64,000 nucleotides of DNA. Origin: Dyadobacter sp. LHD-138. Its GTDB lineage: Bacteria > Bacteroidota > Bacteroidia > Cytophagales > Spirosomataceae. Positions 35,854 through 44,200 of this stretch are shown in pieces. The position numbers were made by a program, and so were the translations under genes. The stretch covers positions 80,773-144,772 of the forward strand of contig NZ_JAVFVU010000029.1 of the NCBI RefSeq assembly GCF_030929615.1. Reading direction: 5' to 3'. The notes under the pieces are model-generated. The model did no database searches and was not told the origin of the DNA. It saw only the letters and a list, made by a program, of their open reading frames with translations. The first letter of the stretch is position 1. Every line of letters starts with the position of its first letter.

Positions 35854-36531
35854 TTATCCTTCCGAAACATTTCCGTTTTCACATTTCAACACGCGCGCCG
35901 GAAATTTTTTGAGAAATTCGTAGTTATGTGTGGCCATCAGAATGGCTGTACCTGCGTTATTAATCGTTCTGAAGACCTGCATGATCTGATCCCCTACTTC
36001 CGGATCAAGATTTCCTGTCGGTTCGTCAGCGATGAGTATTCTGGGTTCATTGAGCATGGCACGGGCAATCACAACACGCTGCTGCTCTCCGCCGGAAAGC
36101 TGATGCGGCATTCTTTTTTGCGAAGTCCCCAAACCAACCTGCATTAATACCTCTGCAATCCGTTTGGAGATTTTTGCCTGCTGATCCCAGCCCGTTGCAC
36201 GCAGCACAAAAGAAAGGTTATCCTCTACGGACCGATCAGAAAGCAATTGAAAATCCTGAAAAACAATCCCGATTCTCCGTCTTAAAAACGGAATATCCAC
36301 CCTTTTGATGTTATGAAGCTCATAGCCCACCACTTTCGCAGAGCCCGTATGCAACCATAAATCGCCATAAAGCGTTTTCATCAGCGAGCTTTTTCCGCTC
36401 CCCGTACGACCGATCAGATATACAAACTCCCCATTTTTTATCTCAAAATGGACATCATTTAAAACAGGCCGGTCACCCTGATAGATATCTGCCCGTTCCA
36501 ATCTTACAATAGGCTCTGTTGATTCAGTCAT
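35854..36531 (-). CDS. ftsE: cell-division ABC transporter ATP-binding protein FtsE
   Basis: A 225-residue ABC ATPase that works with the membrane protein FtsX at the division site, controlling peptidoglycan hydrolases. Walker A is GRTGSGKSSLM near residue 41, the Q-loop is VFQDFQLLSDRSVEDNL, the signature is LSGGEQQRVVIARAML, Walker B is ILIADEPTGNLDP, and the H-loop is MATHNYEF. FtsX is not adjacent, which is common in Bacteroidota; without it, assignment to the LolD/MacB-like families cannot be fully ruled out, though the FtsE-like DVHFEIKNGEFVYLIG start supports FtsE. Confidence 0.85.
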   Translation of the reverse strand: MTESTEPIVRLERADIYQGDRPVLNDVHFEIKNGEFVYLIGRTGSGKSSLMKTLYGDLWLHTGSAKVVGYELHNIKRVDIPFLRRRIGIVFQDFQLLSDRSVEDNLSFVLRATGWDQQAKISKRIAEVLMQVGLGTSQKRMPHQLSGGEQQRVVIARAMLNEPRILIADEPTGNLDPEVGDQIMQVFRTINNAGTAILMATHNYEFLKKFPARVLKCENGNVSEG

Positions 36532-36623
36532 AAATTGAGAAATGAGATAATCAGATTTTGAGAAAAGAGGTTAGACATTTAGTTTTCCTAAACACCTAAC
36601 CTCCCATATAGTCTAAATTCTTA

Positions 36624-37280
36624 TTAAGCGTTTCCTTTGTTGTAGTCAGCCAGGAATTTTTCAAGTCCGATATCTGTAAGCGGGTGTTTCAACAACGCTT
36701 CCATTGCACTCAAAGGACCTGTCATCACGTCTGCTCCAACTTCCGCACACTGGATAATGTGCATTGGGTGACGTACTGATGCGGCAAGAACCTGCGTTTC
36801 GAAACCATAGTTACGGTAGATCGTAAGGATCTGCTCGATCAAACCAATACCATCCGTTGAAATATCGTCAAGACGGCCAATAAACGGAGAAACATAGGTT
36901 GCACCTGCTTTTGCTGCCAATAACGCCTGTCCAGCCGAGAAAATAAGCGTACAGTTGGTACGAACACCTTTCAGTGAAAAATATTTCAAAGCTTTAACCC
37001 CTTCTTTCGTCATCGGGATCTTCACCACAATTTTGTCATCAATCTCGATCAATTCTTCTCCCTCACGAATCATTCCTTCCAGATCAAGAGAAATTACTTC
37101 TGCACTTACGTCGCCATCTACAAGATCACAGATGGATTTGTAGTGTCTCATGATATTATCTTTTCCGGTAATTCCCTCTTTAGCCATAAGCGAAGGGTTG
37201 GTTGTAACCCCGTCAAGTACACCTAAAGCCTGAGCTTCTTCAATTTCTTTTAGATTCGCAGTGTCAATAAAAAATTTCAT
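36624..37280 (-). CDS. transaldolase / fructose-6-phosphate aldolase family
   Basis: A 218-residue member of the short transaldolase family (TalC/FSA). MKFFIDTANLKEIEEAQALG is the family start; the Schiff-base lysine lies in DKIVVKIPMTKEG, GVRTNCTLIFSAGQALLA follows, and the C-terminus has GADVMTGPLSAMEALLKHPL. It interconverts sedoheptulose-7-phosphate and fructose-6-phosphate in the pentose phosphate pathway, or cleaves fructose-6-phosphate. ATG at 37280 is used; a frame beginning at 37337 adds nineteen unconserved residues. It is monocistronic, next to ffs on the same strand. Confidence 0.92.
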   Translation of the reverse strand: MKFFIDTANLKEIEEAQALGVLDGVTTNPSLMAKEGITGKDNIMRHYKSICDLVDGDVSAEVISLDLEGMIREGEELIEIDDKIVVKIPMTKEGVKALKYFSLKGVRTNCTLIFSAGQALLAAKAGATYVSPFIGRLDDISTDGIGLIEQILTIYRNYGFETQVLAASVRHPMHIIQCAEVGADVMTGPLSAMEALLKHPLTDIGLEKFLADYNKGNA

Positions 37281-37376
37281 ATCAAGAATTAAATAGTTAA
37301 TTGTTCCACAAAAGTAGAAAACCCTGACTAAAAGCAAAAAAAAGATGTGGAATGGAAGCGAAAGGGCATAAAAAAA

Positions 37377-37468
37377 GGCAAACCGAGAATCTCACCGCAT
37401 CAACCACCTACCCTTGCTTCCGTCAGGACCTGGGGGATTCGGAAGGAGCTGGTAGTTCCGATTTGCCG
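37377..37468 (-). ncRNA. ffs: signal recognition particle RNA (4.5S-type)
   Basis: On the minus strand, the core CAGGTCCTGACGGAAGCAAG (about 37412-37431) is the conserved SRP RNA loop bound by Ffh. The 5' end CGGCAAATCGGAA pairs with the 3' end TCTCGGTTTGCC, closing a hairpin of about 92 bases, and a run of T follows at 37376 downwards as a terminator. A promoter of the TAnnTTTG type lies directly upstream. Ends are estimated from the pairing and the promoter spacing. The length fits the small bacterial SRP RNA. Confidence 0.92.
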
Positions 37469-37471
37469 GTG

Positions 37472-37498
37472 CAAAGATAAAGACATTTATTTGACAAA
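37472..37498 (-). promoter_or_regulatory. promoter of ffs
   Basis: On the minus strand TATCTTTG (37472-37479) matches TAnnTTTG exactly, with a TTTG (37495-37498) 15 bases upstream. The transcription start implied, about 37466-37468, agrees with the paired 5' end of the RNA. Confidence 0.75.
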
Positions 37499-37526
37499 AA
37501 GAAATCATTCGTTTCATCTTTCGTCT

Positions 37527-37534
37527 TACTTTTG
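37527..37534 (+). promoter_or_regulatory. probable promoter of the TPR lipoprotein gene
   Basis: TACTTTTG is an exact TAnnTTTG box 26 bases before the ATG at 37561, and is divergent from the ffs promoter. Its G falls on the GTG that opens the longer reading frame, so that start cannot be used. No clear TTTG is found at the standard spacing. Confidence 0.5.
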
Positions 37535-37560
37535 TGCGAAACAACTCTAAACACGTGATT

Positions 37561-38262
37561 ATGTGCCGAATATTTTTTTTATTTTTTTTACTAATTCTTA
37601 ATTCCTGTTCCCAATCCAGTGATGCTTTCCTTCAAAAAGGCAAAGATTTAATGCGTGAAGGCAAAACCAAGGAAGCCATCGAATACCTGAACAAAGCCAT
37701 TGAAAAAAATACTTCCAACGCTGAGGCGCTCAACACCCGCGGTGTCGCCTATTACGAAATGAAGGAATACCCAAGTGCTTTGATGGATTTCAGCCAGGCG
37801 ATAAAAATTCAGCCAAAATCTTACCGCCCCTATTTCAACCGGGCACTTTTGTATACGGCCGATAACCACCTGGACTCAGCGCTGACAGACTATAACCATG
37901 CAGCCAATCTTGCACCTGACACATCGGATGTTTTTTTAAACAGGGGCCAGTTGTATGTTTTGCTCGATAAGACCGAAGCTGCCATTCTGGATTTCGAAAA
38001 AGCCACACAGCTGAACCGCGACAACAAGCAAGCCTGGTATAACCTGGGAAATACTTATTATCGTCAGGGCGATTTCAAAAAATCGACGCTGGCCTTCAGC
38101 CAGACGATCAAACTGGACTCCCAATACGGGAAAGCCTTTTACGGACTTGGTTTGGCGCAATGGTATGACGGTGAAAAAGATCTGGGTTGCACAAGCCTGA
38201 AACAGGCGCAAAACCTGGGCTATGAAGATGCAACAGCTGCGCTAAGTCAGTTTTGTAAATGA
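37561..38262 (+). CDS. TPR-repeat lipoprotein
   Basis: A 233-residue lipoprotein: signal MCRIFFLFFLLILNSC with lipobox cysteine 16 (LNSC), then about six tetratricopeptide repeats from residue 25 to the end (AIEYLNKAIEKNTSNAEALN, ALMDFSQAIKIQPKSYRPYF, AILDFEKATQLNRDNKQAWY, STLAFSQTIKLDSQYGKAFY). Such proteins scaffold complexes at the periplasmic face. The ATG at 37561 is required by the promoter just upstream and gives a proper signal peptide. Partner unknown. Confidence 0.85.
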   Translation: MCRIFFLFFLLILNSCSQSSDAFLQKGKDLMREGKTKEAIEYLNKAIEKNTSNAEALNTRGVAYYEMKEYPSALMDFSQAIKIQPKSYRPYFNRALLYTADNHLDSALTDYNHAANLAPDTSDVFLNRGQLYVLLDKTEAAILDFEKATQLNRDNKQAWYNLGNTYYRQGDFKKSTLAFSQTIKLDSQYGKAFYGLGLAQWYDGEKDLGCTSLKQAQNLGYEDATAALSQFCK

Positions 38263-38345
38263 TCAAAATTATATCGCTGAAATAGTAATAAAAAGCCCAA
38301 ATCAGCTTTATATTAGACAACAGAACCCACTAAACAAGAAAACCG

Positions 38346-38690
38346 ATGAAATTTTTCAAGATCATCTTTGCCCTGATATTTATGCTTTTCGCTTATTATC
38401 AGTTCAATGATCCCGACTCGACCATTTGGATATTTACATACAGCGCAGCCGCCCTTGCCTGTTACATGAGCATCAATAACCTTTGGCCTTCCTGGGTGTT
38501 TTATGCCCTGGCGGCGGGTTATCTGGTTGCATCCGTATTCCAGTGGCCACCGCATTTTGAAGGCATCTTTTTTGGCGAAGCACAAATGAGAAGCATCAAC
38601 ATTGAAGAGGCCCGTGAATCGCTCGGTTTACTGATTTGCGCGCTTGTGATGGTGATATTGGGAAAATGGGGAAAAAAATCAGTGGATTAA
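38346..38690 (+). CDS. TMEM220-like small membrane protein
   Basis: A 114-residue protein with about four transmembrane helices. FALIFMLFAYYQFNDPDS at the N-terminus, where the first helix runs into an NDPD motif, is the signature of the transmembrane protein 220 family, found in bacteria and animals and functionally unknown. The stop codon overlaps the stop of the convergent birA by four bases. The gap before it (83 bp) shows no terminator. Confidence 0.8.
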   Translation: MKFFKIIFALIFMLFAYYQFNDPDSTIWIFTYSAAALACYMSINNLWPSWVFYALAAGYLVASVFQWPPHFEGIFFGEAQMRSINIEEARESLGLLICALVMVILGKWGKKSVD

Positions 38691-39454
38691 TTGTCCCATA
38701 TCCATTCAATTTCTTTGAGGTCCAGTTCCACAATGTGGGCATAGCCCTCAAATCTGACACATAATTTACCATAATCAGTTACGCCGGTAACAGTTCCCGA
38801 AATAATTTCATTTTGATAACGGAACCGGCATAGCTGATTATAACCAAATAAATGTTTTAAGTACGCGCGGCGGATTTCTTCCTGGTGACCGGATTTCAAT
38901 TTAAAATACCAGACATCCAGGTGGTGTACCAGTTTTGAAAACTCCTCGTTCATTACAAATTCTCTTCCTGTATGGCTGGCCAGCGACGTTGCCCTGGTGC
39001 CTCCAAACCGGACCTGGTTCACGTTAATGCCAATTCCGGCAATTGAACTGGCCAAACGGGAGCCTTGAATTGAGTTTTCTATGAGTGTTCCGCATATTTT
39101 TTTATCTCCAAGATAGATGTCATTTGGCCACTTTATCTTAACTTTATCAGAATAGGTACTCAGATAAGCCGTCACTCCCAATGCAATAGACTGGCTGATA
39201 AGAAATTGATCCGGTATCGGCAAGAATACCGGCGTCAGTACGACCGACATCGTGAGATTTTTCCGGGGTTCCGTTACCCAGATTGTCCCCCTTTGTCCGC
39301 GACCTTTCGTTTGGTCGTCAGTAATGACAACGGCTCCTTCCATACTTGAATCAGCACGTACTAATTCAGCCGCTATGTCGTTTGTTGAATGACAAGATGG
39401 CAGATAAATAACTTTTTTACCTATAATTAAGGTATCGTATATAGAGTTGTACAA
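38687..39454 (-). CDS. birA: biotin--[acetyl-CoA-carboxylase] ligase
   Basis: A 255-residue biotin protein ligase that activates biotin with ATP and attaches it to biotin carboxyl carrier protein. The catalytic loop is TKGRGQRGTIW near residue 48, followed by LTMSVVLTPV, VKIKWPNDIYLG (substrate lysine), and GIGINVNQVRFG. A short SH3-like C-terminal part (about 205-255, GTVTGVTDYGKLCVRF) follows. It has no N-terminal DNA-binding domain, so it is a ligase without repressor function. It is convergent with the TMEM220-like gene, and divergent from rsfS with a 47-bp gap. Confidence 0.9.
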   Translation of the reverse strand: MYNSIYDTLIIGKKVIYLPSCHSTNDIAAELVRADSSMEGAVVITDDQTKGRGQRGTIWVTEPRKNLTMSVVLTPVFLPIPDQFLISQSIALGVTAYLSTYSDKVKIKWPNDIYLGDKKICGTLIENSIQGSRLASSIAGIGINVNQVRFGGTRATSLASHTGREFVMNEEFSKLVHHLDVWYFKLKSGHQEEIRRAYLKHLFGYNQLCRFRYQNEIISGTVTGVTDYGKLCVRFEGYAHIVELDLKEIEWIWDN

Positions 39455-39501
39455 TTTTTTTACTTTACTTTAGGCTTTATAGAAATAGGAATCAACTACG
39501 C

Positions 39502-39885
39502 ATGAAACAACGCAAAAATAAAGAACTATCATCAAAAGATTTATCCGAGCTAATCGCTAAAGGGATGTCAGAGAAGAAAGGTGAGGATATAACTATTCTT
39601 GATCTTCGTGAAGTAAAAAATTCAATAACCGATTTTTTTGTAATTTGTTCGGGGAATTCCGATACGCAAATAGACGCTTTGGCCGGCTCGGTGGAAGACG
39701 AAGTTTACAAAATATCAAAAACCGATCCCTGGCAGAAAGAAGGAAAGGCCAATGGCGAATGGATATTAATTGACTATGTGGATGTAGTGGCTCACATTTT
39801 TAATAAAGAACGTCGCAAACACTATGATTTGGAAGCGCTTTGGGGAGACGCGGTCGTAACGCACTTTGAAGATTCGGTCCTGTAA
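39502..39885 (+). CDS. rsfS: ribosome silencing factor RsfS
   Basis: A 127-residue protein of the RsfS/Iojap/DUF143 family that binds ribosomal protein uL14 and blocks subunit joining under starvation. The core VKNSITDFFVICSGNSDTQI, the DPWQKEGKANGEWILIDYVD block and VVAHIFNKERRKHYDLEALW are all family signatures. Bacteroidota commonly place it upstream of ftsH, as here, with a 72-bp gap and no terminator between, so the two are probably cotranscribed. Confidence 0.93.
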   Translation: MKQRKNKELSSKDLSELIAKGMSEKKGEDITILDLREVKNSITDFFVICSGNSDTQIDALAGSVEDEVYKISKTDPWQKEGKANGEWILIDYVDVVAHIFNKERRKHYDLEALWGDAVVTHFEDSVL

Positions 39886-39957
39886 ATGTCGTAGCAGATG
39901 AACATTCATCGGGTGCGAAATGTTATTTATTAAATTTCCTCTTAATTATTAATAAGA

Positions 39958-42012
39958 ATGTCTGAAAACGATAACAAAAGAGGTCCACTTAATCCTAAAA
40001 GTCCACAAAAAGGGTATCAGGGATGGATCATAGCTGCTTTGATTGCTACTATCTTGGGGATAACTTACCTGAACAGGACATCAACCATTCGCGATACGAC
40101 GCAAAAGCGTTTCGAGAAAATGGTGGCCGATAAGGAAGTTTCGCGTGTTACGATAGTAAACGACAAGACAGTTGAGGTAACATTGAAGCCGGAAGCGCTC
40201 AAGCTTGATAAATATAAAGTACTTACCACAGAAAACGGCGGTAATTATTTCGGAGGTGAACCTGTTTCTCATTACCAGTTTCAAGTCACATCCGCAGAGA
40301 CCTTTAAGAAGGACCTGGATAAAATTCAGGAAACGGTACCGGACGATGACAAAATTGAACTGGTTGTAGACACGCGAAATGACTGGACGAGCTTTCTGGG
40401 CACATGGGGTTTCTTTATTATCATGATCCTTGTGATGTACTTCATCCTTGGCAGAATGTCAGGCGGTGTGGGACCCGGCGGCCAGATTTTCAATATCGGC
40501 CGTTCAAGAGCTACGCTTTTTGACGCTGAAAACAAGGTTAAGATCACATTTAACGATGTTGCCGGCCTTGACGAAGCGAAGGAAGAGATCAAGGAAATTG
40601 TGGAGTATCTGCAATTCCCTGACAAATTCAAGAAACTGGGTGCAAAAATTCCTAAGGGCGCCTTATTGGTTGGCCCTCCGGGTACAGGTAAAACTTTGCT
40701 GGCGAAAGCCGTGGCAGGTGAAGCGGGGGTTCCTTTCTTCTCCCTGTCAGGTTCTGACTTCGTTGAAATGTTCGTGGGTGTAGGTGCCGCACGTGTTCGT
40801 GACCTTTTCAAACAAGCTAAGGAAAAAGCGCCTTGTATCATCTTTATTGATGAGATTGATGCCGTAGGCCGCTCACGCGGACGTGGTGCTATGCCAGGTT
40901 CAAACGACGAGCGTGAAAATACATTGAACTCGCTCCTTGTTGAGATGGATGGTTTCGCAACCGATTCCGGTATCATCATCGTAGCCGCTACCAACCGTCC
41001 TGACGTACTAGATCCTGCTTTATTGCGTCCTGGACGTTTTGACAGACAGATTTCAATTGACAAGCCGGATGTTATTGGCCGTGAAGCCATTTTCAAAGTG
41101 CATTTAAAACCTTTGAAGCTTTCCCTGGACGTTGATATACAGAAACTTGCTGCACAAACTCCTGGTTTTGCCGGTGCTGAAATTGCTAACGTTTGTAACG
41201 AAGCCGCTCTTATTGCTGCCCGTCGTGACAGAGAAGAAGTGACGATGCAGGACTTCCAGGATGCGATGGACCGTGTAATCGGTGGTTTGGAAAAGAAAAA
41301 CAAACTTATTTCTCCTGAAGAAAAAGAAATCGTTGCTTACCATGAAGCGGGTCACGCAGTAGCGGGCTGGTTCCTAGAGCACGCTGATCCCTTGGTTAAG
41401 GTATCGATTGTGCCGCGTGGGGTTGCTGCGTTGGGTTATGCACAATATCTGCCGAGAGAACAGTATTTGTATCGTACAGAGCAGTTGTTTGACGAAATGT
41501 GTATGACATTGGGCGGACGTGCTGCGGAAGATGTAATTTTTGGTAAAATTTCTACCGGAGCATTGAGTGACCTTGAACGTGTCACGAAAGTTGCTTATAG
41601 CATGGTAACGATGTATGGTATGAATGACCGCATCGGAAATGTTTCCTACTACGATTCAAAACAGAGCGATTATAACTTCACGAAACCCTATTCTGAATCA
41701 ACTTCACAGGCGATTGATGAAGAGGTGCGTAAGCTGATTGAGCAGGCATACCAGTTTGTTAAAAACATGCTTATTGAAAAACGTGATGCTTTGGAAATAT
41801 TGGCCAAAGAATTGTTGGAAAAAGAGATCCTTTTCCAAAGTGATTTGGAAAAACTGATTGGCAAACGTCCTTACGAAAAGGAGACGAGCTATCAGGCTTA
41901 TATCAACCGTCGTTCCAACGAGGAAGCTGCAATTCACGAAGAAGCAGTAAAACAAACCGAGAAGGAAAAAGCAGAAATGGTAGCAGACGACAAAGACTCG
42001 TCGGCTGCTTAA
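39958..42012 (+). CDS. ftsH: ATP-dependent zinc metalloprotease FtsH
   Basis: A 684-residue membrane-anchored AAA+ protease that degrades misfolded membrane and regulatory proteins. The first transmembrane helix is about 21-41 (WIIAALIATILGITYL), followed by a periplasmic domain and a second helix (about 147-165). The AAA domain has Walker A GPPGTGKT near residue 239, Walker B IIFIDEIDAVG, and the second region of homology (ATNRPDVLDPALLRPGRFD). The zinc site is HEAGH at 462-466 with a later aspartate in LSDLERVTKVA. The C-terminus is charged and partly coiled. A strong terminator follows. Confidence 0.96.
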   Translation: MSENDNKRGPLNPKSPQKGYQGWIIAALIATILGITYLNRTSTIRDTTQKRFEKMVADKEVSRVTIVNDKTVEVTLKPEALKLDKYKVLTTENGGNYFGGEPVSHYQFQVTSAETFKKDLDKIQETVPDDDKIELVVDTRNDWTSFLGTWGFFIIMILVMYFILGRMSGGVGPGGQIFNIGRSRATLFDAENKVKITFNDVAGLDEAKEEIKEIVEYLQFPDKFKKLGAKIPKGALLVGPPGTGKTLLAKAVAGEAGVPFFSLSGSDFVEMFVGVGAARVRDLFKQAKEKAPCIIFIDEIDAVGRSRGRGAMPGSNDERENTLNSLLVEMDGFATDSGIIIVAATNRPDVLDPALLRPGRFDRQISIDKPDVIGREAIFKVHLKPLKLSLDVDIQKLAAQTPGFAGAEIANVCNEAALIAARRDREEVTMQDFQDAMDRVIGGLEKKNKLISPEEKEIVAYHEAGHAVAGWFLEHADPLVKVSIVPRGVAALGYAQYLPREQYLYRTEQLFDEMCMTLGGRAAEDVIFGKISTGALSDLERVTKVAYSMVTMYGMNDRIGNVSYYDSKQSDYNFTKPYSESTSQAIDEEVRKLIEQAYQFVKNMLIEKRDALEILAKELLEKEILFQSDLEKLIGKRPYEKETSYQAYINRRSNEEAAIHEEAVKQTEKEKAEMVADDKDSSAA

Positions 42013-42040
42013 TTTCCTGAAATTTAATAGATCAAATCTT

Positions 42041-42076
42041 AAAACCGGACAGCTAAAACTGTCCGGTTTTATTTTT
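42041..42076 (+). terminator. Rho-independent terminator of ftsH
   Basis: AAAACCGGACAG (42041-42052) pairs perfectly with CTGTCCGGTTTT (42059-42070), with a 6-base loop, then ATTTTT. It lies 29 bp after the ftsH stop. Confidence 0.92.
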
Positions 42077-42094
42077 AAATTACATTTACGCACC

Positions 42095-42102
42095 TATTTT
42101 TG
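42095..42102 (+). promoter_or_regulatory. probable promoter of the aldose epimerase gene
   Basis: TATTTTTG matches TAnnTTTG and is followed by CACC, as in the ffs promoter (TATCTTTGCACC). The ATG is 24 bases downstream at 42126. No standard upstream TTTG box is visible. Confidence 0.5.
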
Positions 42103-42125
42103 CACCAACCCTAAAACTTATACCG

Positions 42126-43067
42126 ATGTCTTTTGAAATCCTAAAACAGCAATACGGTGAACTCACCGAATACGTCATTCAGGAAACTGCCACGTCCAAC
42201 CGTTGCGTGGTTGTACCGGAACTGGGCGGTATTACCCGACAATTGTCCCTGCGAAAAGGCGTTACCCTTTTTTCATTGCTCAAAACGCCCGCAACGCCCA
42301 ACACGCTGATCGCAGATACCCAAAGCGCAAGCGAATTACTATTCCCTTTTGCGAGCCGTATTCCTGACGGACAGTACAAATTCCTCGGAAAACATTATCA
42401 GCTAGCCAAAAATGATGGCGAAAGCGCCATTCACGGATTGGTCCGCAAGCACAACTTTCATTTGGTTGAGCAGGTAGTAACCTCAGATCATGCTTATTTG
42501 AAACTATCTTATGAATTGAGAGAAGCCGAGGGATATCCATTCTCAGTCGACTTCACCGTTAAATACAAACTGAGTACTGACGGTGTCTTTACACTCACAT
42601 ACAAGGCAAAAAACGTCGGATCACAGCCCTGCCCCACCATGTTTGGCTGGCATCCGTATTTCCAGTTGGGCAATGAAATGGTTGATGCATGGAAAATTAA
42701 CATTCCTTCCGACACCATTGTGGTTTTCGACAACCGTATGAGCCCGACTGGCACGGCACCTTTTCCTATTGAAGGCTCCATGCCGCTGTTTAAAAAAGCG
42801 CTGGATAATGCCTTTATCGTAAAAAGTACGGGAGAAACAGCCGTTACACAGTTGATTTCAGAAAATCAGGACGTGACATTAAGAATTGAACAGGAAACCG
42901 GAGAGGGAAAATTTAACCATCTGGTCGTGTATACTCCGCCTGCGAGGGACTGCGTGGCGATTGAACCGCTAACGGCCAATGTTAATGCATTTAACAACGG
43001 TGAGGGTTTGACTACCCTGGCACCGGGTAATACGGTTTCAGGAACGATCAAAATCAATCTCGTTTAG
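42126..43067 (+). CDS. aldose 1-epimerase family protein
   Basis: A 313-residue galactose-mutarotase-like beta-sandwich enzyme that interconverts alpha and beta anomers of aldoses. LLFPFASRIPDGQYKFLGK carries the conserved arginine, AIHGLVRKHNFHLVEQV the catalytic-type histidine, and CPTMFGWHPYFQLG the second histidine; the catalytic glutamate is probably in CVAIEPLTANVNAFNNG near the C-terminus. Its stop overlaps the stop of the convergent nucleotidyltransferase gene by four bases. The exact sugar is unknown. Confidence 0.88.
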   Translation: MSFEILKQQYGELTEYVIQETATSNRCVVVPELGGITRQLSLRKGVTLFSLLKTPATPNTLIADTQSASELLFPFASRIPDGQYKFLGKHYQLAKNDGESAIHGLVRKHNFHLVEQVVTSDHAYLKLSYELREAEGYPFSVDFTVKYKLSTDGVFTLTYKAKNVGSQPCPTMFGWHPYFQLGNEMVDAWKINIPSDTIVVFDNRMSPTGTAPFPIEGSMPLFKKALDNAFIVKSTGETAVTQLISENQDVTLRIEQETGEGKFNHLVVYTPPARDCVAIEPLTANVNAFNNGEGLTTLAPGNTVSGTIKINLV

Positions 43068-44200
43068 GATTTTCCCCGGTACCAGCGTGCTTTGGGGATG
43101 ATAAGTCTCCATTCCAAAAGATAGGCTAAGTGACTAAACAAAATCGACAGTTTATCGCTTAGCCTGTCACGATAAATCATATTAAAATAGAAAATGCGCC
43201 ACGACTTCGTGACCGGTTTAATCCGCGTATTTTCCCAGTGCCCTATCACCTTATTGTAAAATTCCGGTGTAGGATAATTCATTTCAAGATGATTGCCAAC
43301 GAAATGAAAATAATTTTCTCCACTAAGAATCCGCACAAGCCCGAGTGATTCCAGCAAGATCCGGTAAAATCCTTTTTTCTTGCTTACCCCAATCACATAA
43401 TCCCAGTTGATCTGGCCGCTGAATTTCCTCAGAAGCCTTACCAGATCAGCCATGTATTTCAGCTTATCCCATTGCTCCACACCTCCATGATGTATAAGCA
43501 TCATCAAAAGCTGATTTTCCGACGAGGGTACACGTAATGTCGTCCCAGACACAGAGAAATCCATCATCTGACTCGTTAGCTCAGTCCAGGTTAATGAATA
43601 ATGATATCTTGGATAGGTTGTATTCCACTGCACTTCGATGGAATAGATGATATCCGTGGTAATTGGCGTGAGTGGAAGCTGGTAATCCGTATCAAAATAC
43701 AACCGGGCTACCTTATTTTCATTCAGAAGATATTTTCTGTAAACGTCGGGTTCAAAATTATTTCTGGCCAGAACTTTCAAACCGCCAGTAATCTGTTCTT
43801 TTCGTAGAAAAAAGTCAATGTCGCCAAATTCCCTTAGCCCTGGATTTTCATACAACATCCAGGCCCAGAGTGCGCCTTTCATCAAAAAGGCATCGATATT
43901 GTCCGAAGCCAGATCCTTACTGATTTCAATGGAGCGTCTTAAAAACAACATATTGAAAACAGCCTGATTTTGGCTGCTTTCTCTCAGTTTTTCAAACCAG
44001 GATGAAGGAATTTCTCTATTGGGATTTGCCTGCTGCGCATCAAACAACAAAGCGCCAACCTGATGCCATTCCGCAAGTTCACAAAGCTGCTCCCAATCTG
44101 AAACATTAACAGAAACCGGTAAAATCAGGGCATCAGCATTTCCGCCAAGGCTTGATTTTACCAAAAATGACAACTGCGGAGAAAGCGGATTAAGGGACAT
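43064..44200 (-). CDS. nucleotidyltransferase family protein (NTP_transf_5-like) in a lasso-like operon
   Basis: A 378-residue protein of the uncharacterised nucleotidyltransferase family (PF14907 type). The polymerase-beta-like core is visible at residues 102-135: AFLMKGALWAWMLYENPGLR followed by EFGDIDFFLRK, where Asp127 and Asp129 are the likely metal ligands. RVPSSENQLLMMLIHHGG and a helical C-terminus follow. Members of this family occur beside lasso-peptide and HprK-like genes and are thought to modify the product by nucleotidylation, though this is not proven for this subgroup. Its start overlaps the end of the kinase gene by 11 bases, so translation is coupled. Confidence 0.8.
   Translation of the reverse strand: MSLNPLSPQLSFLVKSSLGGNADALILPVSVNVSDWEQLCELAEWHQVGALLFDAQQANPNREIPSSWFEKLRESSQNQAVFNMLFLRRSIEISKDLASDNIDAFLMKGALWAWMLYENPGLREFGDIDFFLRKEQITGGLKVLARNNFEPDVYRKYLLNENKVARLYFDTDYQLPLTPITTDIIYSIEVQWNTTYPRYHYSLTWTELTSQMMDFSVSGTTLRVPSSENQLLMMLIHHGGVEQWDKLKYMADLVRLLRKFSGQINWDYVIGVSKKKGFYRILLESLGLVRILSGENYFHFVGNHLEMNYPTPEFYNKVIGHWENTRIKPVTKSWRIFYFNMIYRDRLSDKLSILFSHLAYLLEWRLIIPKARWYRGKS

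Noticed and set aside
37534..37560. GTG start of the TPR lipoprotein nine codons upstream
   Set aside because: It falls on the promoter box and would place polar residues before the signal peptide.
40326..41303. 325-residue frame antisense to ftsH
   Set aside because: It is entirely inside ftsH, its product is rich in serine and arginine with no domain, and ftsH is certain.
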